Positions 17,808-27,826 of a stretch of 64,000 bases of DNA are shown here, in pieces (positions within the stretch are counted from its first letter, which is position 1; the number at the start of each line of letters is the position of its first letter). Where the stretch lies: the NCBI RefSeq assembly GCF_038806765.1, contig NZ_CP152389.1:4154001-4218000 (forward strand), given 5' to 3'. Made by a program: the position numbers and the translations under genes. This DNA is from Mucilaginibacter sp. CSA2-8R (GTDB lineage Bacteria; Bacteroidota; Bacteroidia; Sphingobacteriales; Sphingobacteriaceae). The notes beneath the pieces are model-generated. The model had not been told where the DNA came from, did not search any database, and saw only the letters and a list, made by a program, of their open reading frames with translations.

Positions 17808-20654
17808 TTAATAAAGGGTTACCGGCCCAACTAATCCCATTGACTGTATAGGCTGGGGCCTTTTAACGCTATTAGTCCATTTTTGTGCATTTGGGTTATC
17901 AATCAGTGTTTTAAGATAATTACCCATCGACGTTGCTACTTTTATCTCAATAGTATTAGTACCGTTTACCAACATTCCCTGCACCGGAAATATGCGTCGG
18001 CCGTACCATTGTACGCCCACAGGCTTACCATTAATAAGCACCTCTGATGTACCGTATACTGTACCCAAATTAAGGTATTGAAATTTTGCAGCATCCTTCA
18101 CAGTTACCTGACTACTATAAATTACGTTACCCGCAAAACTGGCATACTCAGGTATATTTTTTAAATCTTGCAGTTGGTTGAGCATTGTAGTTTTGTTACT
18201 GCCATCAATATGACTAAAACGCACAGTCCACTTGCTTAAACTAACTTGTGTAGCTTTACTTAGCAGTTTAATTTGCATCGCTTTCCCTTCGTGGTGGTCA
18301 TCATAAACAATGAGGCACGAATCTGCCGGCCCCAAATCAAGGCTAATCATATCATCTTTGGTTTCTATACGGTTTCGTTCGCCGGTTTCGGCATTCCAAA
18401 GCCAGGCTTGTTTACCGGAGGTGATGGCAGTGCTGGCTTTAATCTTGACCGGATGCGCCTCCTGCACATCAGAATTGACGAATAAGAGTATTTCTGAGCC
18501 ATTAGCCTGATAGCGTACCTGGTTAACAAACCGATTAGGCTGATCAATTTCTACATAAGGCTTTATGCCATATTTAACCTGAACCTCTTTATACCACTGA
18601 ATTACGTTAGTTTGCGGCTTGGCAAGCAAAATAAATTGCTGCGGCTGAGCTTTTAGTTTAGCTATCCAGCCTTGTACCCCTTGGTCGAGTGGCTGACGAT
18701 TACTGAGGCCTAACGATTTTTCCGGCAGGTTTTCGATGCAGAATACGCGCCCGCCTGCCAAAGTAAATTCGTATAACTTTTTGAGCGTAGCAGGTTGCAT
18801 ACGCTGTACATCTACCATAAAAAGGGTATGATAACTGCGCGGCCCGTAAGTAATTTTTCCGTTTTTGATGGCCGACTGTTGTATTACTCCGTCCGACAAA
18901 TAATCGCAGGCATTACCGTTCTGGTGCAGGGCTTCCCAAATTAAGGTGAGATAGGTTGGATACATGAACGAAGGGAAGGGTTCATTCTGTGCACCAAAGA
19001 TGCTCCACATATCAAACACTGGCGGCAAAATAGCAATGTCGGCAAACATATCTGCCTGTTGCAGCAAAGCCGAATGACGGGCCTTATAGTCTGTAAACTT
19101 TTTAAAATAGGGCCAGTATGTGTTTTTCTCGTTTAAATAAGTACCATACCTAACCCAACCCGGAAACGGAGCATTAGCAGGCGAATAATTAAAGCCATGA
19201 AATACCGGATGGGTAACGCCCGAGATCATACTTTGGTCGCCGGCTACCTTCAGCGTTTCGAGCGTATCATTAAACACCATATCGGTGTTGGTTAACTCTT
19301 CGCAGCTAATGAGCCTTTTAGATTTTAAGTGGGCAGCAGACGATACATATTTGTTAACCATGGTATAAGCCCGGCCAATACGGTAATCGCTCTCGCTCAT
19401 TTCTTTGCCCAGGCCGTATTTAATCCAGGTTTCGCATTCCGGGATATCCATATCAAAAGTACCTTCGAGCGGGAAGTAACCACGACCATAAGCCTGCGCA
19501 CGGGATTTCACTTTATTATCTTTACACCAGTCGACAAAGGTTTTGATAAAACGCTCCTCAATCAGTTCAGATTTGGTCAGGTCCCAATCAAAACGGACAC
19601 GCTCTATAGTTTCATTAAGTTCGGAGCCGAGTGCTGCACCATATTTGTAATCCCAGGTATTACCCATCGATCCCATCTTAAACATAGTGAACGGCAGGTA
19701 AGGCATCAAATCATATCCACGGCGTTTTTTAAATTCTGATACCATATCGGCACACCAGTTAGCACCCTCTATCTCTAAACTATCTATAAAAAACGCTCGG
19801 ATGTACTGATGCAAAGGGCCGGCTTTTTTTTGTATCGTATCAGACATGTGGTACAAATACTTCTTTACTGCGGCTTTATTATAATGGTTTAATACCGGCC
19901 CGTTTGCCCCGGGGGCACCGTTAATCACCTCCATAGAGCCATTTATTTTAACGGTACCATATAAAATGTACTTACCGGCAGGTACTTTAATTTTAATAGC
20001 CTGCGATTTAATCTGGTCCGATAACTCGATCACCTCGCTCATGGCATTAAGTTGTGCCGGCACCAGCTTTACCGACAGCATTTCCATTTGCCTGCCCGGG
20101 TAAACCGAACTAAAGTTAGGATCGGCCTCTTTAAATAAATCAAACAACGATGTTTCGTAATCCAGCGGGCCTTCCAGCCGTTTCGTGCCAATAACTACAA
20201 CCTGCGAGCGTTCTTCCCCTTCTAAATACTCGGCACCAAAAGGCCAGCCCGAACCAACTATTAAATCACAGGTAAGGCCCAGTTTTTTAGCTTCGCTAAA
20301 AGTGAACTGCAGCATAGCAATCCATTCATCACTAAGCCATTGTAATGAGGGCTTACCCATATCATCCGTAGTTGACGGAAATTTGATGGGATTGATTTCT
20401 ACCCCACCTATACCTGCATCTTTTAACAGCTGCAGTTCGCGGGCCAATTCAGTTTTTTCTACTTTGTCACCGTTCCACCACCAGCGTACAAACGGACGGT
20501 AACCCATAGCCGGATTTTTAAACAAGTTATACAGGTCATCACCGCCAGCCAATGATGTTTCGAGCACCGTTTTAGCCAATGTGGGTAACGCGCTAAACAT
20601 CAAACTACTGGTTGCTGCCAATGAGCCCTGTATTAAAAATCGTCTTCTCTTCAT
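17808..20654 (-). CDS. GH106 family alpha-L-rhamnosidase
   Basis: A 948-residue enzyme expected to remove alpha-L-rhamnose from glycans or glycosides. The N-terminus MKRRRFLIQGSLAATSSLMFSALPTLA looks like a twin-arginine signal, implying folded export. The GH106 signature NPAMGYRPFVRWWWNGDKV lies at about 47-65, followed by GGVEINPIKFPS and CDLIVGSGWPFG. The C-terminus contains beta-sandwich domains (LFVNSDVQEAHPVKI; LINGKPVGVQWYGRR...INGTNTIEIKV-type) that resemble the galactose-binding module of the family. Its start overlaps the stop of the upstream isomerase-like gene by 4 bp, a sign of translational coupling in the operon. Confidence 0.85.
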   Translation of the reverse strand: MKRRRFLIQGSLAATSSLMFSALPTLAKTVLETSLAGGDDLYNLFKNPAMGYRPFVRWWWNGDKVEKTELARELQLLKDAGIGGVEINPIKFPSTTDDMGKPSLQWLSDEWIAMLQFTFSEAKKLGLTCDLIVGSGWPFGAEYLEGEERSQVVVIGTKRLEGPLDYETSLFDLFKEADPNFSSVYPGRQMEMLSVKLVPAQLNAMSEVIELSDQIKSQAIKIKVPAGKYILYGTVKINGSMEVINGAPGANGPVLNHYNKAAVKKYLYHMSDTIQKKAGPLHQYIRAFFIDSLEIEGANWCADMVSEFKKRRGYDLMPYLPFTMFKMGSMGNTWDYKYGAALGSELNETIERVRFDWDLTKSELIEERFIKTFVDWCKDNKVKSRAQAYGRGYFPLEGTFDMDIPECETWIKYGLGKEMSESDYRIGRAYTMVNKYVSSAAHLKSKRLISCEELTNTDMVFNDTLETLKVAGDQSMISGVTHPVFHGFNYSPANAPFPGWVRYGTYLNEKNTYWPYFKKFTDYKARHSALLQQADMFADIAILPPVFDMWSIFGAQNEPFPSFMYPTYLTLIWEALHQNGNACDYLSDGVIQQSAIKNGKITYGPRSYHTLFMVDVQRMQPATLKKLYEFTLAGGRVFCIENLPEKSLGLSNRQPLDQGVQGWIAKLKAQPQQFILLAKPQTNVIQWYKEVQVKYGIKPYVEIDQPNRFVNQVRYQANGSEILLFVNSDVQEAHPVKIKASTAITSGKQAWLWNAETGERNRIETKDDMISLDLGPADSCLIVYDDHHEGKAMQIKLLSKATQVSLSKWTVRFSHIDGSNKTTMLNQLQDLKNIPEYASFAGNVIYSSQVTVKDAAKFQYLNLGTVYGTSEVLINGKPVGVQWYGRRIFPVQGMLVNGTNTIEIKVATSMGNYLKTLIDNPNAQKWTNSVKRPQPIQSMGLVGPVTLY

Positions 20655-21481
20655 GGGTTGTTATTTAAATTATAGCGCTCGTGCAGCAAATCTTTCATCC
20701 AACAGTTAATGCGCCACTGTTCCTGCCAAGTTGGTGTATCGTCAATTTGCGGGAAATATGGCGGCGGACCAAATTCGGGGGTTATGGTACAATAGTTTGC
20801 GCCATCATTGCGCTTCCGTTCAATCCATTTATCCCAAATGGCCAAATGCTCGGCCAAAGCTTTGGCATATTGAGGCTTGGCCGGATCGGTTACTTGCGGA
20901 CCCTGCGTATGCCCAACTCGGGCATGAATATGCGCTGCCCGCTCAATAGCCAGGTTTACAACCGGCTGCTGGTCTTCCAGGTAACTTTCAGAAACGCAAA
21001 ACCAGTGAGAAACATCAAATGTAATACAGAGCTTTTCATTTTTCTGTAATACCGGCAGCACTACATGCGCTGCATAAGCCCATTTGTTACGGTGCGTTTC
21101 CTGGTAAACAGGCACATTAGCAGCCTTACTTACTTGCGCACAACAGTCTATACATTGCTGTATTTGCTCTTGGTTAAAATACTCGCGCCCGGTCTGGGCG
21201 GTTACAAAGGCAGGTTGGCAGTGCTCAATATGTGCTTTAAGTTGGGTTTGCAAAAGTTCAATGTATGCATCCGTTGTTTTATAATCGCCTAATACAGTCA
21301 TCACTACGGCCAGTTGCAAATTATTACTTTTCAATAATGCAGTTACTTCTTGCGGGTTAATGTCCTCGCTGTAAGGGAACCACTCTACACCCTGGTATCC
21401 GGCTTGCTTAACGCGGTCAATAAACTTCGGCCATGGCATATTTTCGAAACCCCAACGCGGGCAAAAAAAGTTTACCTGCAT
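20651..21481 (-). CDS. Sugar phosphate isomerase/epimerase-like TIM-barrel protein
   Basis: A 276-residue cytoplasmic protein of the xylose-isomerase-like AP-endonuclease-2 fold. The pattern YQGVEWFPYSEDINPQEV, VYQETHRNKWAYAAHVVLPVL, LCITFDVSHWF, AAHIHARVGHTQGPQV and ITPEFGPPPYF supplies the Glu, Asp, His and Glu residues that usually bind a divalent metal. The closest roles in the family are ketose 3-epimerases, hydroxypyruvate isomerase and inosose dehydratase; I cannot choose among them. It lies three bases after the PhyH gene and overlaps GH106, deep inside the 11-gene operon. Confidence 0.8.
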   Translation of the reverse strand: MQVNFFCPRWGFENMPWPKFIDRVKQAGYQGVEWFPYSEDINPQEVTALLKSNNLQLAVVMTVLGDYKTTDAYIELLQTQLKAHIEHCQPAFVTAQTGREYFNQEQIQQCIDCCAQVSKAANVPVYQETHRNKWAYAAHVVLPVLQKNEKLCITFDVSHWFCVSESYLEDQQPVVNLAIERAAHIHARVGHTQGPQVTDPAKPQYAKALAEHLAIWDKWIERKRNDGANYCTITPEFGPPPYFPQIDDTPTWQEQWRINCWMKDLLHERYNLNNNP

Positions 21482-21484
21482 TGC

Positions 21485-22312
21485 TTAATTACCTTTGGCG
21501 CGAGAATATATCAGCGGATTTTGCTCGTCGCTATTTAGTTTATCTCCTACTTTTAAAGTCTGCAGATAATCATCAGGCAAAATGTTAGCTTGCCCGTTAA
21601 ATACATTACCGTCAGGCATATAAGCGCAAGTCATGGCTCGGCGGAAACCACTAGTCATGTTGGCACCAGCACCGTGTATGGTTAGCCCATTATGAAATGA
21701 GCAACTGCCAGCTTTCATGGGGGCGGCTACCGAATTTACTTTTAAAAACTGCGGATACACTTCAAATATGCTATCCATATTTTTACCAATGCCCTTATTT
21801 TCAAACTCAGTTTGGTGGAAAGAACCCGGTATGAAGTAGAGGCAGCCATTCTCGTAAGTAGCATCATCTAAAGCCACCCAAATAGATAGTGCCTTACGGT
21901 CTGAAAAAGACCAAAAAGGCGTATCTAAATGCCATGACGTTGGGTTGGCCCAGGGCCGTTTAAACAAAGCCTGATCATGCCAGATGCGGATGCCGTCTGT
22001 ACCGGCAAGGGTAGCAGCCATTTCACCTATCCGTTCATCAAACATTAGTTCTTTAACGCCGGCATCAGTTTGCCATAGGTTGAGTAGTTGGTCAAATACC
22101 TTACCGTAATAAGCTGCGTCTTCGTTGATGCCATCAGATTCGCCCACTTTAATTTCCTTACCCGGCATTTTTTGGCCTTTACGCTCGGCCACAGCATACA
22201 TCACCGTTTTACGCCAGTGCGCCAGTTCATCAGCAGATAAAAAGTCTTCGATCACCACAAATCCGTTTTGCTGATAACTCTCTATTTGTTGGGCAGTTAA
22301 TTGATGTTTCAT
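21485..22312 (-). CDS. Phytanoyl-CoA dioxygenase (PhyH) family oxygenase
   Basis: A 275-residue Fe(II)/2-oxoglutarate oxygenase. The facial triad is visible: WHLDTPFWSF gives His-x-Asp and LTIHGAGANMTSGFRRAMTCAYMP gives the distal His and the Arg that holds 2-oxoglutarate. It begins with the typical LTAQQIESYQQNGFVVIEDFLSADEL. It is cytoplasmic and may hydroxylate or oxidatively cleave a small carbon-oxygen or carbon-nitrogen compound. Its ATG overlaps the glycerate kinase stop (4 bp). It is one of two PhyH genes in the same operon (the other at 31539-32288), and the two differ clearly in sequence, so they probably act on different substrates. Confidence 0.85.
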   Translation of the reverse strand: MKHQLTAQQIESYQQNGFVVIEDFLSADELAHWRKTVMYAVAERKGQKMPGKEIKVGESDGINEDAAYYGKVFDQLLNLWQTDAGVKELMFDERIGEMAATLAGTDGIRIWHDQALFKRPWANPTSWHLDTPFWSFSDRKALSIWVALDDATYENGCLYFIPGSFHQTEFENKGIGKNMDSIFEVYPQFLKVNSVAAPMKAGSCSFHNGLTIHGAGANMTSGFRRAMTCAYMPDGNVFNGQANILPDDYLQTLKVGDKLNSDEQNPLIYSRAKGN

Positions 22313-23478
22313 AATTTATTTTGGTTAGCTATAATTGGTATCAGTTGTAAGTTTAAGGCCAGCATATTGCCAATGGCAATACCTGTGCGCAACAGGTTTA
22401 GATAGGTGGAGGCTATTGCCTCAGTCAAGGTGTGGGGTTGGTTAGAAACAGGCATCAGTACATCAAAATACGCGTTTAGCAATGCGCTGTTTTGTAATGG
22501 CACTTTACCGGCAACTCCAATAACCGGGATATTTAATTGCTTTGCAGCCTTTGCTACTGCAAATGGTCCTTTACCTTGCAGGGTTTGCTCATCAATACTT
22601 CCTTCGCCGGTAATGACTAACTGGCTTTGCTGCAATTGTTGTTTAAAACCAGTCAGCTCCAAAAAATGCGAAGCTCCATCAACAAGCTTAGCATTTAAAA
22701 AAGCAAATAAACCCGCTGCCGCACCTCCGGCAGTTCCGCTGTGCGGTGCCAGGGCCATATCATGCCCAGTTACCTGCCTGGCTACATCCGATAGTTTTTT
22801 TAAAAACTCTTCGAGCTTAATAACCTGTTGAGGTGTTGCTCCTTTTTGAGGGCCAAATACAGCTGCAGCACCTTCCGGCCCTAATAAGCTATTCTTAACA
22901 TCGCACAAAACAATAATTTCTGTAGCTGCGAGCCGAGGATCAAGTTGAGAAATATCCACTTGATGAAGCTTTAATAAATGCTCAGGATTGGCTTGAAGAA
23001 CGTTACTGTCTGCGCCTAAAAATCTAACGCCCAGAGCTTGCAAAATTCCCGCACCACCATCAACCGTTGCCGAGCCACCCATACCGATGATAATTATTTT
23101 AGCACCATCATCCAGGGCCGCCTTAATCATTTGGCCAACGCCAAATGAAGATGCCTGCATCGGATTCAGTTCTTCAGGCTGCAGCAAGCGTATGCCTGCA
23201 GCATTAGCCATTTCAATTATTGCGGTAGTTCCGCCATCAGCTATCCCATAGCTACTTTCAATATTTCTACCTAAAGCATCCTGAACTTTTATGTTTTTGA
23301 CGTTGCCGCCGAGATGTTTAATCAGCAAATCTCCCGTACCGTCGCCACCATCACCTATCGGGAAAATGTGCGTAGTACAATTAAGCTTGCTTGCCTGTAA
23401 GCCTGCACTAATTGCTTCGGCAGCTTGATTTGCATTGAGACTGCCTTTAAAGGCGTTAGGGGCGACGAGGATGTGCAT
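22309..23478 (-). CDS. Glycerate kinase (GlxK/GarK type)
   Basis: A 389-residue kinase that phosphorylates D-glycerate, normally to 2-phosphoglycerate, for entry into lower glycolysis. The family start MHILVAPNAFKGSLNANQAAEAI is followed by IFPIGDGGDGTGDLL, IIIGMGGSATVDGGAGILQALG and VITGEGSIDEQTLQGKGP, all conserved family motifs. It lies four bases after the GntP permease gene, a pairing well known for glycerate or gluconate use. Its presence suggests that the regulon's substrate yields glycerate, perhaps after aldolase cleavage to tartronate semialdehyde or glyceraldehyde. Confidence 0.92.
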   Translation of the reverse strand: MHILVAPNAFKGSLNANQAAEAISAGLQASKLNCTTHIFPIGDGGDGTGDLLIKHLGGNVKNIKVQDALGRNIESSYGIADGGTTAIIEMANAAGIRLLQPEELNPMQASSFGVGQMIKAALDDGAKIIIIGMGGSATVDGGAGILQALGVRFLGADSNVLQANPEHLLKLHQVDISQLDPRLAATEIIVLCDVKNSLLGPEGAAAVFGPQKGATPQQVIKLEEFLKKLSDVARQVTGHDMALAPHSGTAGGAAAGLFAFLNAKLVDGASHFLELTGFKQQLQQSQLVITGEGSIDEQTLQGKGPFAVAKAAKQLNIPVIGVAGKVPLQNSALLNAYFDVLMPVSNQPHTLTEAIASTYLNLLRTGIAIGNMLALNLQLIPIIANQNKL

Positions 23479-23482
23479 AAGG

Positions 23483-24802
23483 TTAACTGATTAATTTTGA
23501 TAACAAGTAAACCATACTGATGGCGGTAAAACCCATAAGAACGGTAGCCACCGAATATACCCGCAGCATCGGCTGCATTTCCATACCCGAAAATTTAGCA
23601 ATTACCCAGAAATAAGCGTCGTTGGCATGCGATATCATCATCGAACCGGCTCCCATAGACAGCACGGCGAGTAAATGGCCGCGCTCTGAGTTTAAACCTA
23701 ATGCCGGCAGCAAAGGCAACACAATACCTGCTGCCGTAATGATTGCCACGGTTGACGATCCCTGTGCCGTTTTTAATAGTGATGTAATGATGAATGGAAA
23801 GAATAAACCTAACTGTGCCAGCGGCAGGGCTGCGCTTAAATGATCGCCTATTTTGGTAGCCGCTAGCACTGCCCCAAATGCGCCGCCTGCGCCTATAATT
23901 ACCAGAATACCGCCAGCCTTTTCTGCGCCGTCCTGCAATAGTTTACCTACCTCCGCTTTATTCCAGTTACGGCGGCAGGTAAAAGCCAGCATAACGCCAA
24001 CCGCTAAAGCCAAAACCGGGTCGCCCATAATTAATATATTCTTTAACAAACCGGTGGCGTTTGGCAAAAATGCTTTTGAAGCAATGAGAGCTATAGGAAC
24101 AACAACTGGCATAAAGGCATTGAGCACAGCTGGTTGATTGTTAGAAGCCAGCTCTTCTTCTGGTTGATATTGTTCGGTAACAGTATATCTCTTGCCCATT
24201 TTTACCGCCCATATGTAACCTACCACCATCGCTGGCACAGCTACGATAAGCCCCAGCACCATTACCCGACCAAACCCGGCCCCAATAATTCCCACGGCAG
24301 CCGAGGCGCCGGGATGCGGCAGCATGAGGCAGTGTACTGAATATAGTCCTGTTGCCAGGCATACAGAGGTACTCACGATAGAGATACCGGTACGGCGCGC
24401 CATTGAATTGCTTAAACCGCTTAACACGATATAGCCCGAATCACAAAAAATAGGCAGGCCTACTATAAATCCGGTAAGACTCATGGCCAGGGCTGCGTGT
24501 TTGGGGCCCGTTAATTTAAAAAAGTAACCGGCCATCACCTGCGTACTACCGGTGTATTCTAACAGAACTCCCAAAGTAGTACCCAGTACAATAAGCAACC
24601 CTAATGATTTCATGATGTTACCAAAACCATCTTTCACCGCTGTTAACACCTCCGTTACCGGAAAACCTATACCTAACCCTACTACAAAACACGAAAGTAC
24701 TAAAGCGAAAAACGCATGCACCCGGTATTTGGCGGTAAGCAGCACAATTAAGCCAATACCGGCAATAAGGCAAATTAAAGTATGTATAAACGAAACCTGC
24801 AT
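23483..24802 (-). CDS. GntP-family sugar-acid permease
   Basis: A 439-residue inner-membrane protein with about 12 to 14 hydrophobic segments. It has family features such as GLPIFCDSGYIVLSGL, HCLMLPHPGASAAVGIIGAGFGRV and TAQGSSTVAIITAAGIVLPL. GntP members carry gluconate, glycerate or related hydroxy acids with protons. The adjacency to glycerate kinase favours D-glycerate or an aldonate as cargo. It is the sixth gene of the operon. Confidence 0.9.
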   Translation of the reverse strand: MQVSFIHTLICLIAGIGLIVLLTAKYRVHAFFALVLSCFVVGLGIGFPVTEVLTAVKDGFGNIMKSLGLLIVLGTTLGVLLEYTGSTQVMAGYFFKLTGPKHAALAMSLTGFIVGLPIFCDSGYIVLSGLSNSMARRTGISIVSTSVCLATGLYSVHCLMLPHPGASAAVGIIGAGFGRVMVLGLIVAVPAMVVGYIWAVKMGKRYTVTEQYQPEEELASNNQPAVLNAFMPVVVPIALIASKAFLPNATGLLKNILIMGDPVLALAVGVMLAFTCRRNWNKAEVGKLLQDGAEKAGGILVIIGAGGAFGAVLAATKIGDHLSAALPLAQLGLFFPFIITSLLKTAQGSSTVAIITAAGIVLPLLPALGLNSERGHLLAVLSMGAGSMMISHANDAYFWVIAKFSGMEMQPMLRVYSVATVLMGFTAISMVYLLSKLIS

Positions 24803-24837
24803 GCCATCGATTATTGTTCTGTTACCTTAAAAAGAAT

Positions 24838-27816
24838 TTATTTTGCTTCTTCCATCTGAACGGCCGAAACCACCGGGCCTGCTCCGGTATTAGAACTATT
24901 TAGCTTCAATTGATATCTGAACGTCTGCCCTTTATCTACACTCACTTCATAAACCGCCTGCGTTGCCGACCGAGAAATTAAACCCGGTTTAAGTGTTGTA
25001 TAAGCCGAGCCCGATTTACCTATTAAAATTTGTGGCTCGGGGTACTGCTTGTTGTTAAAATGCCCTTCAATGGTTAACCTAAATTTGGAAGTATTAGTAC
25101 TATTAATCATATCGGCCGAGGTGTACAGTTCATAACTATTTCGCCTGCCTATGCTACCTGCATCTGCTGCAATACGCGAATGCGGGCCAAAGCTGGGCAC
25201 GGGCGAGGTATTCTCAATACTGAATGTGCCGCCACTGTTTCCCCAAAAAATAACTGATCCTATGCCATGGATGCCACCTGTCGGGTTTAAACTACCGTCG
25301 TACACATAAGCACCGGTATGGTTATAAACCAAAATATCCTGGTAGCCATCAGCGTTAAAATCCATCACTAAATCGGCACCGGCCGAGTATGATGGCAGGC
25401 GGACTTTCCCAGCATCAGTCGGGAAGCCGTCGGCATCAACGCCCATGATAAAAGTGGCTACCCTGCGCGATTCGTCGGCATGATAGTTACTGTTTACAAA
25501 TTGAATTTTACCATCGCCATACAACTGCGCTACCGACCCTCCATTGGCGCCAAAGGTGTGAAAGCTACGCTTATTATTAAATGAGAAAGTGCCTTTGTTA
25601 TTGATGAGTACGCATGCCTGGATATCATATACCTTGCTTTCGAAATTCTGAAAGTTTTGAGACAAAATATCCAGCCAGCCATCGTTATTAAAATCGGCCA
25701 GGCAGACACGCGGAATGAAATCGGGCGACTGCAACACAATGGGTTTTTGAAAGTGAAAACCACCCTGGTTATTGCCCAATAAAATTGAAATTTGGCTATA
25801 CCCGCAGCTTACTACATCGAGCAGGCCATCATTGTTTACGTCGCCGGTTACAGCGGAGTAAGCCATATTATTAAAATCAAATAGTTCGACCTTGTAGGTA
25901 TGATTACCTTGGCCAAATAACAAAGCGCCTTTACCACCGCTGATGGGTGTAACCGCCATATCTAATATACCATCCTTGTTGTAATCGGCTATGTTAACAG
26001 TATTACCTCTAAACGGAATCTCTACTTCGGTAATTTCTTTCTGTTGAGGGTAATTGTAAATGTCGTACCTAATGGCTACGCGATAACCATTGGTGCGCAT
26101 GTATACCAAATCGGCATTACCGTTGTCGTCCATATCGGCAAAAGAGATATTGGTTTCTTGTGATGCCTCCGGAACGCGAATAAGGTTTTCGTGCCCGTAT
26201 TTGCCGGCAGGGTTACCTTTATAAATATACATAGGCACACCATCAGGTGTTACGCCTTCGTTGCCGGGCCCGTCGTTAAGCCCCGCGTGTCTCGCAGTAC
26301 CACTTATACCGTTAATTACGATGATATCTTTACGGCCGCTGCCCGTTAAATCTTCGGCCAGCACATAAGCCGCGCCAAAGCTTTGCAAATCGGTACGGTT
26401 TTCTTTAAAAAAGCCGTTAGCCGAGTTATGGTAAATAGCACTGCTGATATCTTCAGACTTATTGTCGCGATGCTGCGCAAATATGATGTCGGCATAACCT
26501 GTATTATTTACGTCGGCAATTTTAACATTAACCGCCCCCTTGGTAGGCAACGCCATTTTTTTGCTGCTATTAAAGCCTTCTTTACTTCCCCACCATATAT
26601 AAGAGTTGGTTTCGAAGTTGAAATTATCTTTACTATACTTATTGTCAACCCCGTCATAACTATAAAAGCTGGCTACAACCAAATCGGCAAAACCATCTTT
26701 GTTTAAGTCAGCAGCATCGGCCGAAAAAGCATTCTCGGCATCAATAACGGTTTTGTTGTTAGCAGAAAAAGCACCTTTATTGCTCCAGAATATTTCTGAT
26801 TTATTACCCAGGCAAGGCACAAAAACATCAACATACCCATCACCATTTAAATCTTTCACTAACAGCTCGGGCGCCAGGCGTTTAGTCCAGCTGGGTGTAA
26901 ACCGCACATTAATGACAGGCAGTATTTGAGGCGTTCCCATTTTGCCATTTTGTACGGGTATAATACGTAACCCACCCGGCTCACCCAATTCTAAAAACAA
27001 CAGCGATTTTTGTCCGTCATTTTTTAAATCTGCAATTTTCACATCAATAGCAAACTGAGTATTGATTGAAGTACGGGCACCAGGTGCAAAACCAGGATCT
27101 GATTGTGTAAAAAGGTAGGAGGTTTTTTCTCGGGCACCGGCGCGCTTGCCTAAAGTTTGATAACTATAATCTGGCGTTTCGCCGTAGGTATGCTCCCGGC
27201 CCGGGTTAGCCGTTACAATGTCGGGCAATCCGTCGCCGGTTACATCGCCAACAGCAACACCCATACTCCTGTCCGCAGGTAGAACCGAGCGGCGCAACGC
27301 ATTTAGCCCATCGGCCCCTCCCCAGTAAATGTACGAAGGCATTTCGAGCAAGGTGGAGCCATGTATAAAGTTGGCAAATACCAAGTCTTTGTAACCATCT
27401 TTATTTATATCTGCAACAACGGCCTTACCGCCACCGGCAGCCGGCAAGCGGGTGATTGATTTAATGCTCTCCACCATATAATCAAAGCTTTGATAGGCAG
27501 GTGCATCTTGTGCAAACGGAAAAGTGAGCGAACGCAGTCCGTTAGGCTTGGTGTTATGATATACCATAGCATCGGGCGTATCATACCCGTTATGGTCATT
27601 ATTAGTCACTACCTCGGGATACCCGTCGGCATTGAAATCAAACAAATTTATGAACTGTATTTTGCCGTCTTTTGACACGTAAGAGTTACCACCAGAATCT
27701 GAAAATTTGCCTTTAATAAAATCGGCATATGTATGGTGGCGAAATAAGGGCTGTTGTGCCCATACATTGATGATACCTGCACAGAATACAGAGAATGCCA
27801 AAAAGCCTTTTTTCAT
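24838..27816 (-). CDS. Large secreted FG-GAP/VCBS repeat protein
   Basis: About 992 residues, with signal peptide MKKGFLAFSVFCAGIINVWAQ; I chose the ATG at 27816 because the longer reading from 27843 overlaps the previous gene and hides the signal. Many calcium-binding FG-GAP repeats (ADINKDGYKDLVFANF, GDVTGDGLPDIVTANP, KDLNGDGYVDVFVPCL, ADLNKDGFADLVVASF, ADFNNDGWLDILSQNF, MDFNADGYQDILVYNH) imply one or two beta propellers. The C-terminal roughly 150 residues look like a separate beta domain. Such proteins often bind glycans or act as lyases; no catalytic motif is visible. It lies between sialidase-like and GntP genes, so a surface or periplasmic substrate-binding role is likely. Confidence 0.82.
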   Translation of the reverse strand: MKKGFLAFSVFCAGIINVWAQQPLFRHHTYADFIKGKFSDSGGNSYVSKDGKIQFINLFDFNADGYPEVVTNNDHNGYDTPDAMVYHNTKPNGLRSLTFPFAQDAPAYQSFDYMVESIKSITRLPAAGGGKAVVADINKDGYKDLVFANFIHGSTLLEMPSYIYWGGADGLNALRRSVLPADRSMGVAVGDVTGDGLPDIVTANPGREHTYGETPDYSYQTLGKRAGAREKTSYLFTQSDPGFAPGARTSINTQFAIDVKIADLKNDGQKSLLFLELGEPGGLRIIPVQNGKMGTPQILPVINVRFTPSWTKRLAPELLVKDLNGDGYVDVFVPCLGNKSEIFWSNKGAFSANNKTVIDAENAFSADAADLNKDGFADLVVASFYSYDGVDNKYSKDNFNFETNSYIWWGSKEGFNSSKKMALPTKGAVNVKIADVNNTGYADIIFAQHRDNKSEDISSAIYHNSANGFFKENRTDLQSFGAAYVLAEDLTGSGRKDIIVINGISGTARHAGLNDGPGNEGVTPDGVPMYIYKGNPAGKYGHENLIRVPEASQETNISFADMDDNGNADLVYMRTNGYRVAIRYDIYNYPQQKEITEVEIPFRGNTVNIADYNKDGILDMAVTPISGGKGALLFGQGNHTYKVELFDFNNMAYSAVTGDVNNDGLLDVVSCGYSQISILLGNNQGGFHFQKPIVLQSPDFIPRVCLADFNNDGWLDILSQNFQNFESKVYDIQACVLINNKGTFSFNNKRSFHTFGANGGSVAQLYGDGKIQFVNSNYHADESRRVATFIMGVDADGFPTDAGKVRLPSYSAGADLVMDFNADGYQDILVYNHTGAYVYDGSLNPTGGIHGIGSVIFWGNSGGTFSIENTSPVPSFGPHSRIAADAGSIGRRNSYELYTSADMINSTNTSKFRLTIEGHFNNKQYPEPQILIGKSGSAYTTLKPGLISRSATQAVYEVSVDKGQTFRYQLKLNSSNTGAGPVVSAVQMEEAK

Positions 27817-27826
27817 ATAATGTATT

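Noticed and set aside
19329..19739. 136-codon plus-strand ORF inside the GH106 gene, and similar long antisense ORFs at 22406-22831, 31800-32294, 36552-36962 and 38792-39235
   Set aside because: All are opposite to genes with clear family motifs; low stop frequency in antisense frames of such genes explains them.
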